DNA of 64,000 nucleotides from Cubamyces lactineus (taxonomy: Eukaryota; Basidiomycota; Agaricomycetes; Polyporales; Polyporaceae). Numbering within the stretch: the first letter of the stretch is position 1; the number at the start of each line of letters is the position of its first letter. The DNA lies in the NCBI GenBank assembly GCA_022376465.1, contig JACDTU010000021.1, positions 310,001 to 374,000 of the forward strand, read 5' to 3'. The position numbers and the translations under genes are program-made. Shown piece by piece: positions 36,136-47,600 of the stretch. The notes beneath the pieces were generated by a model, which saw only the letters and a program-made list of their open reading frames with translations, searched no databases and was not told the origin of the DNA.

Positions 36136-38071
36136 TCAGATAGCACCCCATCGGCACCAATTGCAATCCCCCTTGTGTCCCTGTGTCCCTGCGTCCCGGT
36201 TCCGGCTCCGGTTCGACGGACCCACGGGATGACCCTCAGGGACGCAGCAACCAACCAACCAACGGACGAACGGAAGGAATAACGAATAACGAATACCGCA
36301 TACCAACCAAATCCTCGCGGGCAAAGAGAGGGGAGGACGAGGACGATTCAGCCCACGAGTCCCCGATGGCGGCGAGGCCAAGGCGCGCCAATCCCTATAA
36401 TACCCGCGCGATCGGACCGCCCGTGGGTTCGTGGGCAGCCCCCATCTCGCACGCTCGCACGCTCGCACACTCGTTACCGGCCTGAGCGGACTGAGCGGGG
36501 GTGGGCCCGGTGCGTGGCGGGATGGTCGGGCGGATGAGGGTGGTTGGGCAGAGGGGGGAGATGGGGGATGGGGGGACAGGGAGACGGGGGGATGCGCGAG
36601 AGGCGCGAGAGGCGCGAGAGGCGCGAGAGGCGCGAGGGGGCGCGAACGCAGAGGCGGGGATCCGCGCGCAATAGAACGTCGCGCGCGCCGTACCCACCCA
36701 CCCTCCACTAACGACAGCAAGAACACGGAGGCACACCAAAGCGACCAAACCAAGCAAAAAGAAACGCAAGCTCACCTTCGGCTCCTCCAAACACGCATCC
36801 ACCCCCGGCTTCAAGTTCCTCAAATCGCTGAACACGCCCTCCTCAAACTTCTTCATGTTCCTTACCGGCCGCCCGAACGCCTCGAACCGGAACACGAGCG
36901 CGCGCACGATGTCCGTCCCCGTGATGTGGTACAGCCCGCCCCAGAGCACGCACGACACGTACTCCTGGTTCGGCAGCAGGAACCGGTTCAGCGCCGGGTG
37001 CGCGCTGTGCGGGTGCCCCGCTGGGGCCGTGTGTGGGCTTGCGTTCGCGTTCAGGCTTGCGTTCAGGTTCATGTGGGGGTGCGGGAGTCCGAGCGCGTTC
37101 ACGCCCATGCCCATACCGACGCTGCCCATACCCATACCCCCGACCCCGGCGCCGGCGCCGACGCTCGCGAGCATCGCCGGGTCCTGCGCGTTCCAGCGGG
37201 ACGGCGCGGTGGCGAGGAAGAACTTGAGGCGGTCGAGGTGCGCGAGCAGCTCGCGCTCCTGCAGCGTCAGCGCGCGGCTCAGCCCGCCGTACGGCCCCGG
37301 GTTGTCCGTCAGCGCGTCTGCGATCGACTGCCCTTGCTGCTGCCCCTGCTGGCCCTGACCTTGGCTCTGATCGTGGCTGTGGCTGTGACTTTGGCCTTGC
37401 TGCGCACGTTGGTCGCGGGCGGCGCAGTGCTGAGGACGTGCAAGCGAGCCGTCCATCTGCTCCGCAAACGACGCCGGGCCCGACCCCGGGCGGGACGGGT
37501 GCGCGGTCTGCTCCTCCGGCTCGTGCTCGTGCGGCGCGGGCGTCGCCGTCTGGATCTGGAGCGACGGCCCCGGGCTGCTTCCGTGCGCGTGTCCGTGTCC
37601 GTGCGCGGTCTGCTGGTGCTGGTGCTGGTGCTGAGGCTGGTGAGGGTGAGGGTGAGGGTGAGGGTGCCGTTGGTGGGGGTTGGGGTGGTACTGCTGCTGC
37701 TGCGAGCCGTACCCATACTCGTACTCATACTCGTACCCCGAGCCGGAGCCGGCCATCTTCTGCGACTGCGACTGCGACTGCGGGAAGTGGCTCGACGTAG
37801 ACGATCCAGAGGACGACGCCGAGAACGCCGACGCCGACGCCGACGCAGAAGAGAGGGAAGACGACGTCGATGAGGAGGACGACGAGGACGAGGACGACGG
37901 CGGGGGGAACGCGTGCGGGTGCGCGTGCGCGTCGACCTGCATCGAAAACTGGTTCGGCGCGTTGTACCCCGCGACGGCCGAGTGCTGTTGCTGCTGCTGC
38001 TGTTGTAGGAGCTGCTGTTGGTGTTGGTGCTGTTGGTGCTGTTGATGGGAGGCGGAGACTAGGCTGTCCAT
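31948..38071 (-). CDS. STE12: STE12 transcription factor with C2H2 zinc fingers
   Basis: Predicted 1,367 residues, exons 38071-36776, 36006-35936 and 34684-31948. Ste12 acts in the nucleus below the pheromone/filamentation MAPK cascade. The first 260 residues are Gln/His/Ser-rich ([24 protein letters not shown]). The STE homeodomain-like region runs from about residue 270 across all three exons: [59 protein letters not shown]. The 71-nt exon gives [20 protein letters not shown] and the third exon starts [20 protein letters not shown]. Two C2H2 fingers sit at about residues 888-945 ([40 protein letters not shown]), as in Cryptococcus and filamentous ascomycete Ste12. The introns are 769 and 1,251 nt, far above the local norm, and full of GA-rich sequence. 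Stop at 31948. Confidence 0.93.
36103..36135. repeat. GA/GACA microsatellite in STE12 intron 1
   Basis: (GA)n followed by (GACA)n, about 33 bases, close to the 3' splice site of STE12 intron 1 (on the minus strand it is a TCTC/TGTC pyrimidine-rich tract). Confidence 0.85.
36594..36638. repeat. Tandem 9-bp repeat in STE12 intron 1
   Basis: Five near-perfect copies of GCGCGAGAG, the last ending GGG. Lies inside the 769-nt intron (36007-36775) of STE12. Confidence 0.85.
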
Positions 38072-38091
38072 TATAACGCTCGTGCTCGTAC

Positions 38092-38131
38092 GGTGCTGGT
38101 GCTGGTGCTGGTGCTGGTGCTGGTGCTGGTG
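38092..38131. repeat. Hexanucleotide (GGTGCT)n microsatellite
   Basis: Six to seven tandem copies directly upstream of the STE12 start codon, presumably in its 5' UTR. Confidence 0.85.
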
Positions 38132-38997
38132 AATGCGTCGATGTGCGGATGGGTCGGTGTGTCGATGTGCTGATGTGCAGATGGAGCGGTCGTGGAAGAC
38201 GAGGCGAGGCGAGGCGGTGGCGATGCGTTGGATGGATACACGGGTACACTACACCGATAGACTGAGCGCGCGAGGGAGGATGCGCGCGAGGGGAGGTGGA
38301 GGTGGAGATGCTGATGGGATGGGATGGAATGGGAAGGGAAGGGATGGACGAGCGGGTGCGGGTTCGGTCCGCGTGCCTATTATATAACTGCAGGCGCGCG
38401 CGCACACACAAGGGGAGACGAACGGACGGACGGGCGGAGGAGGGGCAAGGGTCGGCGGATGGAGCGGATACGTCCATGCCCACGGGCGTTTTCGAGCGTT
38501 TGGGCGTATGGGCGTACGGGCGTGCCGTGCAGCGTAGATCGTGCCAGCCAAACGGACACGGGCGCGTCAGAGTCGATCCAAGAGCACGCGCACGGCGTAC
38601 GGGGTGACAAAGCGCACGGCCGACCGAACAGGCAGGAGCACCGAGGGACAGGTACCGCAACCGCAACATCGCACAGCGATCGAAAGGGGTAAGGCGCACG
38701 GGATGGGGATACGAGGATACGGGGAACGAAAAGGGCGAAAAGGGAGGAGGAGGAGAGACAGACGGTCAGTCAGCGTGATCGGGGGCGGCGGGGACAAACT
38801 GCGGAGACGGACATTACCGTAAACTGCAACGCTCTCTGTATGGCCGCGCCAAGTTCCAACGAGGGGAGGGGGAAGGGGCCGCGGGGGTCGAGGGCGCGCG
38901 AGCGGGGTAAGTCCGCGGGCGCAGGAGGGGGAGCCGGGGGCGCGGGACGGACGGGCGGACGGACGGGCGGACGGACGGGCCAAGATACGGGGTCAGG

Positions 38998-39021
38998 TCG
39001 AGTCGAGTCGAGTCGAGTCGA
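38998..39021. repeat. (GTCGA)n pentanucleotide repeat
   Basis: About five tandem copies in the STE12 upstream region. Confidence 0.8.
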
Positions 39022-39753
39022 AGGCGAGGGGGAAAAGGGAGCGTATGCAGACGAGGACGATGTGAGACACGCGCGGGTGTGGACAGGGGAAGCCAGGCAG
39101 AGAAGAAAGTACGGACCTTTGGAGCTCGAGATCGGCGGTACGAGCAGGCGTAGGCTATCTTGGTCTTGGATGGGGATGCGATTTGTCTCGGACTCAGACT
39201 GTAGATCTCTGCGCTCTCCGATATTTCGATACCTCGAGTGGGTGGGGGAGGTCACTGGCGATCTCGGGGCAGATCAGAAGGCTCGGAGCGAAAGAGGGTG
39301 CAGGCGGGCGGATGGATGGCCGATCGTCGACGGTCGATTACTGGCGGCGGGTTGACGAGGATGAGGATGAGCGAGTGCGAGAGCGTGGTAGTGTGGATGG
39401 GTTTGGAAGCAGGCCACGGACGGGGAGATTAGCAAGCTGTGAGGATAGTAGGGCAGAGTACTAGTAACGAGTAACGAGTACGAGGAGCAGCAAGCGTGGA
39501 GCAGTAGTGCGGCGGGAGTACTCTCTGGGCTGCGATAGAGATAGGAGGTCGAGTGAGACGATTAGAGTATTAGCGGTGCACGCACGCTCGCGCTCAGGAA
39601 GAAAGGGGAGCGGGCGGGGACTAGTGGTGCAGCCGGGGGGAGAGAAGTACTAGTACTATTTGCGGGGAGAGACACGTATACGCCCTGCCGCTGGAATAGG
39701 CGGGGAGCGGGGCGAATAAAGAAGGGGGTAGGAGTAAGTAGTAGTCGTACGAA

Positions 39754-39820
39754 GGGAGGGGGAGGGGGAAGGGGACGGGGACGACGGGGGGAGGGAGGGA
39801 GGGAGGGGGAAGGGAGGAAG
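39754..39820 (+). repeat. G-run cluster, potential G-quadruplex tract
   Basis: Many runs of three or more G (GGGAGGGGGAGGGGG, GGGGGGAGGGAGGGAGGGAG) within 67 bases, enough for several G4 folds. It lies at the edge of the gene-poor block, about 1.7 kb upstream of the STE12 start. Confidence 0.7.
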
Positions 39821-41367
39821 AGGATTATTAGCACCGGACGCCGTACGAGCGACAGAGGGAGCGGCGACTGATGCGTCTTCTGCCATCTCTCCCACTCTCT
39901 CGTCCTCCCTCCTGGCGCTCCGGCCCACGTCCTTCAACGCTCGCTCGCCAGGCTCCCAGCGTACACACCCCACGGCCCTCCGCCCGGCCTTTGTTGACAC
40001 AGCCCGCGTCCAGTGCCTCTCTCCCTCCACTCCGATTCCCCATCCCATGACGCACCGCCCCCTGCCCCCCTTCGTTCTGCCCTGCATACTGCCCCGGACT
40101 CTTCACGTCCACGCTCGCGTTCACATATCCAATTCCAGTTTCCATGAGAGAGCAACTGTACATGTTGGTCCTCCGAGGATGATCGAGCTGTCAACGACCG
40201 CACGTGGCTGCACGCTCGCGTGGGATGCTCATGCTCGATCCTCTCTGAGTCTCTCGTCTGAATCCATTCCGCCCGGACGCGGAGCTGTGCACCCCGCCGG
40301 AGTGCGCATTGCGCAAGAGTCTGCTGCTGGCTGGCTGCGGTTAGGTACCGCCTGTGGGTTTTCCATTGTACGTTTCCACCGCCCTTTCCCCTTTTCGCCT
40401 CCCAGCCATCTCCAGTTCACTCGACTCTTTGAGACCCCGCTCCCCCGGCTGCCTGGCTCCCACGCAGAAATTATCATAGAATCCCAACGTCAACGCTCAC
40501 GCGCACGCGCACGATCCCCAAATCTCGCGCCGAATCTCAATCTCCCTCGAGCTGGATCCCCACCCCGCGCCCCCGCCCCGCCGCTGTGGCTCCGTCGCGT
40601 GGCGAGTTTGCGATCGGGTTCGGACGCTGGCGGCAGTGCTCCGGTATCATATGTGACTACCAACGTCCCATCCCCCTTTCCGCTTTGAGCTGACGAGTGC
40701 AGTCAAGAGCAGCCGCACCCCTGTGGAGGCCACGAGCGTCGTCTGGCTCGGCTCGCGTGGCTCATGAGCTGCACGCGTGTATTATTTTGGCCTGTAGACG
40801 GTCGACGGTCGTCATTGTGAGATCATTTTGTTCGACAGCGCTACCGCTCGCACATTGACATTGGGAAGAAAAGCGCTAGCGCTACGTAGTACGGTAGCGC
40901 TGGACGGGCGATTCGAATTTCGCACAGATCTCAACCCGCTGGACGGCGTCAAAACCCAAGGGCCAAGACCCACTATGTTCCGCCAATTGTAAGCGTTCGT
41001 TCGAACCCTCAAGGCTCAGAACACCCCCTTCCCGAGGCCCAGCACTCTGGGTCAGGTTCAGCCGTAACAGCGCTGGCTGCGTAGGACTGCCCCACTGCCC
41101 CATCTGGGCCCTGGCATCACTCCTGTGCTCCTGTGCACTGTGAGCACTGTGAATACTGTGGAGGGTATGACAATCACACTGACATTGACGTCGACGTTGG
41201 ACGTTGACTGCCATATCGCCAGATCCGCTACTACCACCGAGCCGCGTCGACGTCGTTTCTCCAATAACCTGGAACAGCAAGCAAGGCGCGGCGCGGCGTG
41301 CCGGCCGAGGTGGAGGGGAGGGGCTCTCGACTCGGATCCTACTGTAACTTCAGCCTGATCGTAGGCG

Positions 41368-41388
41368 GAGCGTCGACGTCGACGTCGA
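41368..41388. repeat. (GTCGAC)n palindromic hexamer repeat
   Basis: Three tandem self-complementary GTCGAC units in the gene-poor block. Confidence 0.75.
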
Positions 41389-41647
41389 CGCAGCGGAGGA
41401 CCCCCAATCCGGGCCCGGCGCGAACGCCAATGCGGACGCGCGCGTATGAATCTGATGCGTTGTTTCTCTGTCTCTGTCTCTGTCGGGCCCTGTGACCCTG
41501 TGTACACTCGCGACGCGACGCGGCAGACGGTGGGCGCCCCTCGCGATCAGGGTGCGGAGCGGTACCGGGACGAGTGTCGGGCACGCGGGCACTGGACCAC
41601 TGGGCCACTGGGTCGCTGGCTCCATCGTACGGAGGTCGACTCTGCCT

Positions 41648-41669
41648 GAACTTGAACTTGAACTTGAAC
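41648..41669. repeat. (GAACTT)n repeat
   Basis: Nearly four tandem copies of GAACTT in the gene-poor block. Confidence 0.75.
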
Positions 41670-44600
41670 GTCCCCCTCTCAGCGCAGTCACTCGGTACGT
41701 AGTACTACTGGCCAGGACTCAGCCTGAGGTGGATCCAGCTCGACCCCGGAACCGGAACCCGGTGTACCTAGAGGGCCGGTCTCTCCACGTCCGTGGTCGA
41801 TGCTTGTGATCGACATTCATACATCGACCTCGGCCTTCGTTGGCACTGGGCAAGAGCCAGGGGCTGCGCTGAATGGAGGTACGTACGCAGTCAGTCGCAC
41901 TGGCACTTCAGGAGCTCAGGCATCAGGCATCAGGCCTCGGGCTGGAAGTCGTATGTGTGTGCGTACCGGCACCAGTCCAAACGCACCCCGCGTCCGACTC
42001 ATCATGCCCAAACATCTTGCTCAACATGGCAATGTCAGTGCCAGTGTCTCCTCACACCCGGGCCCGGGCCTCCCACCCGGCTCGGCACCCTGAAGCTCTG
42101 TGGTTTGGATGAAGAGAGCTCTGATGCTATCAATGTGAAGGTATACAGCGCAGTGCCAATGGACGTGCACGTTCTGACGCGCTGATACCGGCACTAGGCA
42201 CCGACGACGTGGACGCGCTGTCTTGACAGGTCGACCGGTCGATCGGTCATCAGCCGGAGATGGCACGCGTACGTCGACGGTTTGGCAGATCCCCACTCGG
42301 GAATCGGGATTCGCGCGCGCGAGAGAGATTGGGAATCCGAGCGAGCTCAGGCTGGCGCTCTGCACTGGCACTGGCACTGGCAGTCGAGCGTCACGGTCGG
42401 ACGACGACGCTGTTGATGCCGGTGATGCTGTGGTTCTGATCTACTTACATACTCACATACTTACATACTTGCAAACTGCCAGTGACAGACAGGGAGAGAG
42501 AGAGATACGCGACGTCATCGCGCACCGCACGCCCAAACACCTTCAACCTAGGTACTCGAGAGTCGACGTCCACAACTGATCAAACGGGAAGTCACTACTA
42601 ATGATCGTGCACAGCTCACCGCCGTCGTGGACGATCCGTCGACGTCTCGGGTTCGCGAGCCGGGCGATCCAATGTCATGCTGCAGCGGCAGCGCCAGGCG
42701 TGCCGCGTCGTGCGCGTTCGCTAATGTCATAGTGGCCTGCAGGCATGTCCCTCCCCGCGTTGACGGTATGCGCACGTCAACGCGTATGTCCGCTCTGTGT
42801 CCGATGATGTGTACGCTACCGCCCAGGCTTCAAGCTCGAGTCCGCGTCGATCGTACGTCCCGCCTCTGTCCGTATTAGTTATACAATCAGCCATTCATGA
42901 CACCATTGACACCGGGCATCGTCGCTCGAACAGCACGTTCCCTCCACTAGTGACAAGTCTACGATCCATCAGAGCCTCCAACACACACTCGCAGAGTCAT
43001 AACAGAAAACGTCTGTACGTATGACGCGCGCGCAGGGCCTGCGCAGCTTAATACGAATACGCGCTCGAGGCTTCTTCTGCAGGACCGACGTCGATCGCGA
43101 CGCCGGGCCCGGGGTGAGACGCACGGAGGCCTTCTATCCTTCTATCCCTTCTATCCAGGCCTCCACGACGAGGCTGCGGTGCTCATTCATCTCATGGTCG
43201 TCTTTGTGCACGTTAACCCTGTCGGCCCTGTCGGTGCATCAATGGGATGCATCAGAGCTGCTGCTACTGCTCGTCCGGCCTCATTATGTTCGATTGAGGA
43301 TGTCGTGTTAGGCCCGATGGTGGTACGTCCACCGCTACACTCACCTAGATGCACGTACTTACTGATTACCAATATGTTGATTCCTCTGGTACACGCAATC
43401 AACATCGGGTAAGGCAATCGCCAACACTGATCCCCAACCCCCAACCCCCACGCTCCAATAAACAATAAACTCTAATAGTAACGGACGCGCAGCTCCGCTT
43501 CCCGCTGCCCACGTAGCGCGCGCGTAGCCGTGGCCATGGCGATGCACCACGGCCCATCCACCACGGCCCACGGCTCACGGTCCACGCTGCAGGACCAGTG
43601 CACGCTGCACGCTGCCCGGCACCGAGCGCCAGGCTTGCAATGTGACGATGCACGAACCGTGGACCGTGGACCGTGGCCGAGATGTGGCGTGCCCGGACCC
43701 GGACCCAGACCCGGACCCGAGGTGCTTGCTTGGTGTGGGCCCTGTTGGGTGGGTGGGTAGCGCGCGGATGGGCTTGGGCTGTCCGGCCTTGGCGGAGTCG
43801 GCTGGGCGGTCTGCGAGAGTGCGGAGGCATGGGGGTGGTTCGCGTCGGGTCCGAGGCTGAGCGAGCGAGGCTGCAGGATGGGCAGACGGTAAGACGGGGA
43901 GAATGGGCCTTGCGTCGTGCCCAGCTGGGCAGCGGGCAGTAGGCGGTGTGTGCATGTGTACGGAGCACCGAGGTGCGTGCATGTCAATAGTGTCGATGTC
44001 CTTTGTTCTTTGTGACGCCCGTTACGTATTTTCATGTTGTGGGGTTCGCGCAAGCGCACTGGCTTGCACGGTCCTCACGACTCACTGGCGGCAAAAATCC
44101 AGCGCGGTGGTTGATGCCACCCTGGCACCTGCCCCGCTCAGGCTGCAGCGCCAGCGTTCACGTTGATCCCAACCTATACCAGGCAATTGCGTGCCGTAAT
44201 CGAAGTTCGATCCTCCCGTTCTTGGGTAACGACACTCCGTTCCGCAGCCCGGGGGCCGTCGGCCTGAATCCTCCATCCGATCCGGACCAGCCACGATGTG
44301 GGTGATGGGATGGATCATTGGATGGAGATGGATGGGTGGCCTTGCAGCCCGACGCCGAAGCGCGCTGGGTCACCGTCAATATTCATCATTTCTGGTGCCA
44401 GGACGGGCTGAGCGGCCTGCGGTGCGCGATACTGGGCACTGAGCAGGCCGCCGGGCGGTGATGGGTGATGGGTCTATGGGTTTATGGGATATCTCATGCC
44501 TATATGGAGCGTCGTGATCGCGGCGAAGAGTACACCCAGAGGCTAGAGGTTGGGCTGGGATGTAGGGTGCAATTTGGGGAGCATCTTGATGAGACATTCA

Positions 44601-47600
44601 GTGAGTAGTTGGTGCATGGGGCCCAGGCGGTGGGTAAAGACGTCTTGGTGAAGGATTTAGCGGTACGAACTCGCGGGCCGGTGGGAAGACGGACGGGCGG
44701 GGAGGTAGACATCACCGTAGAGGCCTATTCGCAGTGTGGACGGCATTGTCTAGGGCTCACAGTGATGTGCGCTGGACCTTCGAGCGGCCGGAGCGTTCGG
44801 CGGCTGGAGGTGTCTGGATGCCGTACAGAGCTCAATGCGAGCTAGGAGACGCCGAGAAATGAAGTTCGAACGGTCAGAATTTTCATTGCGATTTTCTGGA
44901 CCACCCACTGCTCTCTGTTCACTCGACGGAGCTCTTGGACATCGCTCGGTGCTGACCGCTTATCGTTCTCCGCCGGACGTTCTTCGCTGATCGTCGGCCA
45001 GACGTGGCCCCTGAGCGAGCTCGACCTGACTGGACCCTGCAAGCCGGGTCATGCCCGCACTTCCTGGGCTCACCTACATACCGGCGTAACGCCGAATCGA
45101 GTGCGTCTGCAGGTACTGTTCAAGCAAACGCCGCCCGCGCTGAAGAAAATTCAACTACGGGCCCAACCGCTTAGGTTTACGGCTCCGCGCTCGACGCTCG
45201 TTGGACCGCACACCGTCTTCTCGCTCGTCTTTTTAGACTTGCCCGCCCGACGCCGCGCCTTCTCTCCGCGTCTTCTGTGGTATGCAAGTCTTCATCCACG
45301 TCTGCATCTCCGGCTGCTGTGTAAAACTTACAGCTTCGCGCGCCCGGTCGTCACGGTAGCGACCGCGACCGCTGCGGGCGAATCATTCTGCGTACGACCG
45401 CAGAAGCAGAAGGGCCCGACCTACGGCGATCGAAGCGTTCCCTCCCTGGACGCTCATTTCTTCAGCTCCTGAAGGAGCAATAGTCGTTCGAGCGTCGCAG
45501 TGTTCCGTGATGTGAGGGACATACCGTCCGCGGAGCCGGGACCTGTCCGCATCTCCGTGGCCTTCTAGCGTGGAGAAGCACAGAAATGAACGGTGGCACG
45601 GCAATGCTAGATGGGCGGCAACAGCAGGCGCAGCGAGCCAGGTCCCAGAAGCATCCTACAGCATCCACAGCATCCATTTCGAAGCTACTGTGAATCCCGA
45701 CGATAGACGTAGTGCTATACTCACCTCCGTTGAAGCCTTCGCGACGTCCTTTTCGTTCTTCACCCGTTTCGCGGCTGGCTGGCCCTCTCCGCTTCGGCGT
45801 CACAACTTCTGCTGTGTTGCTAGGCGCTAGACATGAACGCCTTCTCTTCTTCCTCAGATCAACTAGCACCCGAGCGTTCCTCCGATCCTTCCTGGACCAT
45901 GGGAAAGAGGCCCGCTCCGTTCCGGGCGCGGACCCGCCCGTCACCACCACTCCAGAAGTGTAGCGGAGTCCACAGCTGTCCGTCCGCTTCCGGAGCGGAA
46001 GCAGCGTCTCGGCGGCCCAGTGCCTCTCTGTCCCGCCGGCACGTACAACAAGATTCGAGCCGACAGCGGTATCAGCCAACAGGCTGATTCCCTGGTTCGC
46101 GACGTCTTCCTGAGCTTCTCCGACTTCTTGTGAAGGTGATCCAGGGCACACCGACGCTGCAGAGGACGATGGCGACACGGTGAGGTCGGTGACAGCCGAA
46201 ATCGGACTCGGAAGAACATGTTCTCATTTGTTTGGAACCTGGAGAAATGCTGCTTTTGCTGCTGGAAGATGCGCTTAGGAGGAGGCGAACGGTTCGACTG
46301 TGTCTTCTGCAAGCTGATGGACAGTCTGGGATGGCAGGCGCTTTGACTGTCAAATGCAGATTTAGCGTGCAGCTACTTTCCGATGGAGGATGGCACGGAT
46401 GGGATGACGGGCTTGGGGTGGTGACCATTGACAGGACAGCGCTGGAGAAGATCCGCCTTCGGAATGATCCATTGTTTTGGTAATGAGCAAAAATATGCCT
46501 GGACCGGTGGTAGCCTGCGAGAGATGTCAATCGTTCCCCGAGCAGGCGTGTATAGCCTTCCAATCAATGTCTTGAGGCCAGGCCTGTCCCCGTCAGGAGC
46601 AGTACGCCTCCTGGCCGGTAAACGCGTCATAGTTCCCTAAAGACGTAACTCTGGCACTAGGGCCGCACAGCGAGGTGGCCCTGGCGCACTGCCTACAGAC
46701 CAGCCTCAAGCAGGAGATCTTCGCATTGCCTGCTGCTCAAGGCACAATCCGAGCCTCTCATCACCTGCATCACCACGAGTCTGTCGCTGGGATCGCGCGC
46801 GAAGTCGCGAAGCAGCCAAGACGCGCTTCTGTAGATTGTGGGCCAGACTTGCCCACAGCGGTACGTCCTCCCAAGCTGAGCCTAGTATCCGCGGGGCTGC
46901 CGCCACAGAAACTTTGTGGACACATGCACCTCTCTGCGCGACATATCTTCGCCGCTGTATTCCCTTAGGATAGTTCTGGCGGTGTGGAGGCCCTAATGAG
47001 CTTGGCGCCTGCTCGCTGCGGGGCGAGTGCGCTGATACGACGGTCTTAACGTGGTCAAAACCTAACCCGTGAACTCAAGACTCAAAGTTTGGCACGTACA
47101 ATCGTGTTCGAGCGCGACATCGACGCTGATATAATCGACATCGCGACCAAACGACGTCGCGAGGGCCATGAGTAAATGCTGCACGCCGGCATGCCGGCGC
47201 CTCCTGCACTCCGGCAATGCCGACCGCATCTACCTCAGGTCCTGCATCTCGAAGAATTCCCCGCGCAATCGAGATGTGTGCGTTGACGGATGGACGGACG
47301 TCTTCTCCCGCAGGCACAGTGACGGTGACGGCGACCGTCCATCAAACCATGTTAACGCTTCTTTCCCCGCCCCGCGCTTGCGCCGGGACGTTCCACACGA
47401 GCTCTCATCCGACTTCCATGTCGTCTCCAAACGTACTCTGCGGCCATGCGTTGTTTCCCCAGCGGCTCCCGAGCGTGTGCGAAATCACCAACATTCACAT
47501 GTTGACGTCGGGTCTGTGATTTGCTTTCGTGTGCGTTGGCCGCCCTGTATGAAGAATCGTCGATGATGTCGTCTTCCCAGCGTTGTCATACCAGCTCGCG

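Larger units (their letters stand above)
38072..39850 (-). promoter_or_regulatory. STE12 upstream region/5' leader, low-complexity
   Basis: Upstream of the STE12 ATG lies GGTGCT repeated six to seven times (38092-38131; CAGCAC on the gene strand). A TATATAAT element on the minus strand at 38379-38386 is 308 bases before the ATG and may mark the core promoter. Further upstream are a GGACGGGC-type tandem (about 38947-38982) and a (GTCGA)5 run at 38998-39021. No coding exon recognised. Confidence 0.5.

Noticed and set aside
36594..36638. Regular short repeats considered as a CRISPR-like array
   Set aside because: Nine-base direct tandem repeats without spacers in a eukaryotic intron; a minisatellite, not CRISPR.
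36431..37873. 480-codon plus-strand ORF opposite STE12 exon 1
   Set aside because: Arg/Val/Leu repeats mirror the Gln/His/Ser low-complexity of STE12 on the other strand; no family resemblance and no splice or start context.
40047..40688. 213-codon plus-strand ORF in the gene-poor block
   Set aside because: Arg/Pro/Ser-rich, no domains, and the opposite strand is also partly open; no supporting exon structure.
40985..41000. CGTTCGAACC considered as a tRNA B box
   Set aside because: No pairing T stem, no box A at the right distance and no acceptor stem on either strand.
45462..46178. 238-codon minus-strand ORF in the gene-poor block
   Set aside because: Overlaps equally long ORFs in other frames (45712-45963 +, 46072-46563 -) and shows no family resemblance.
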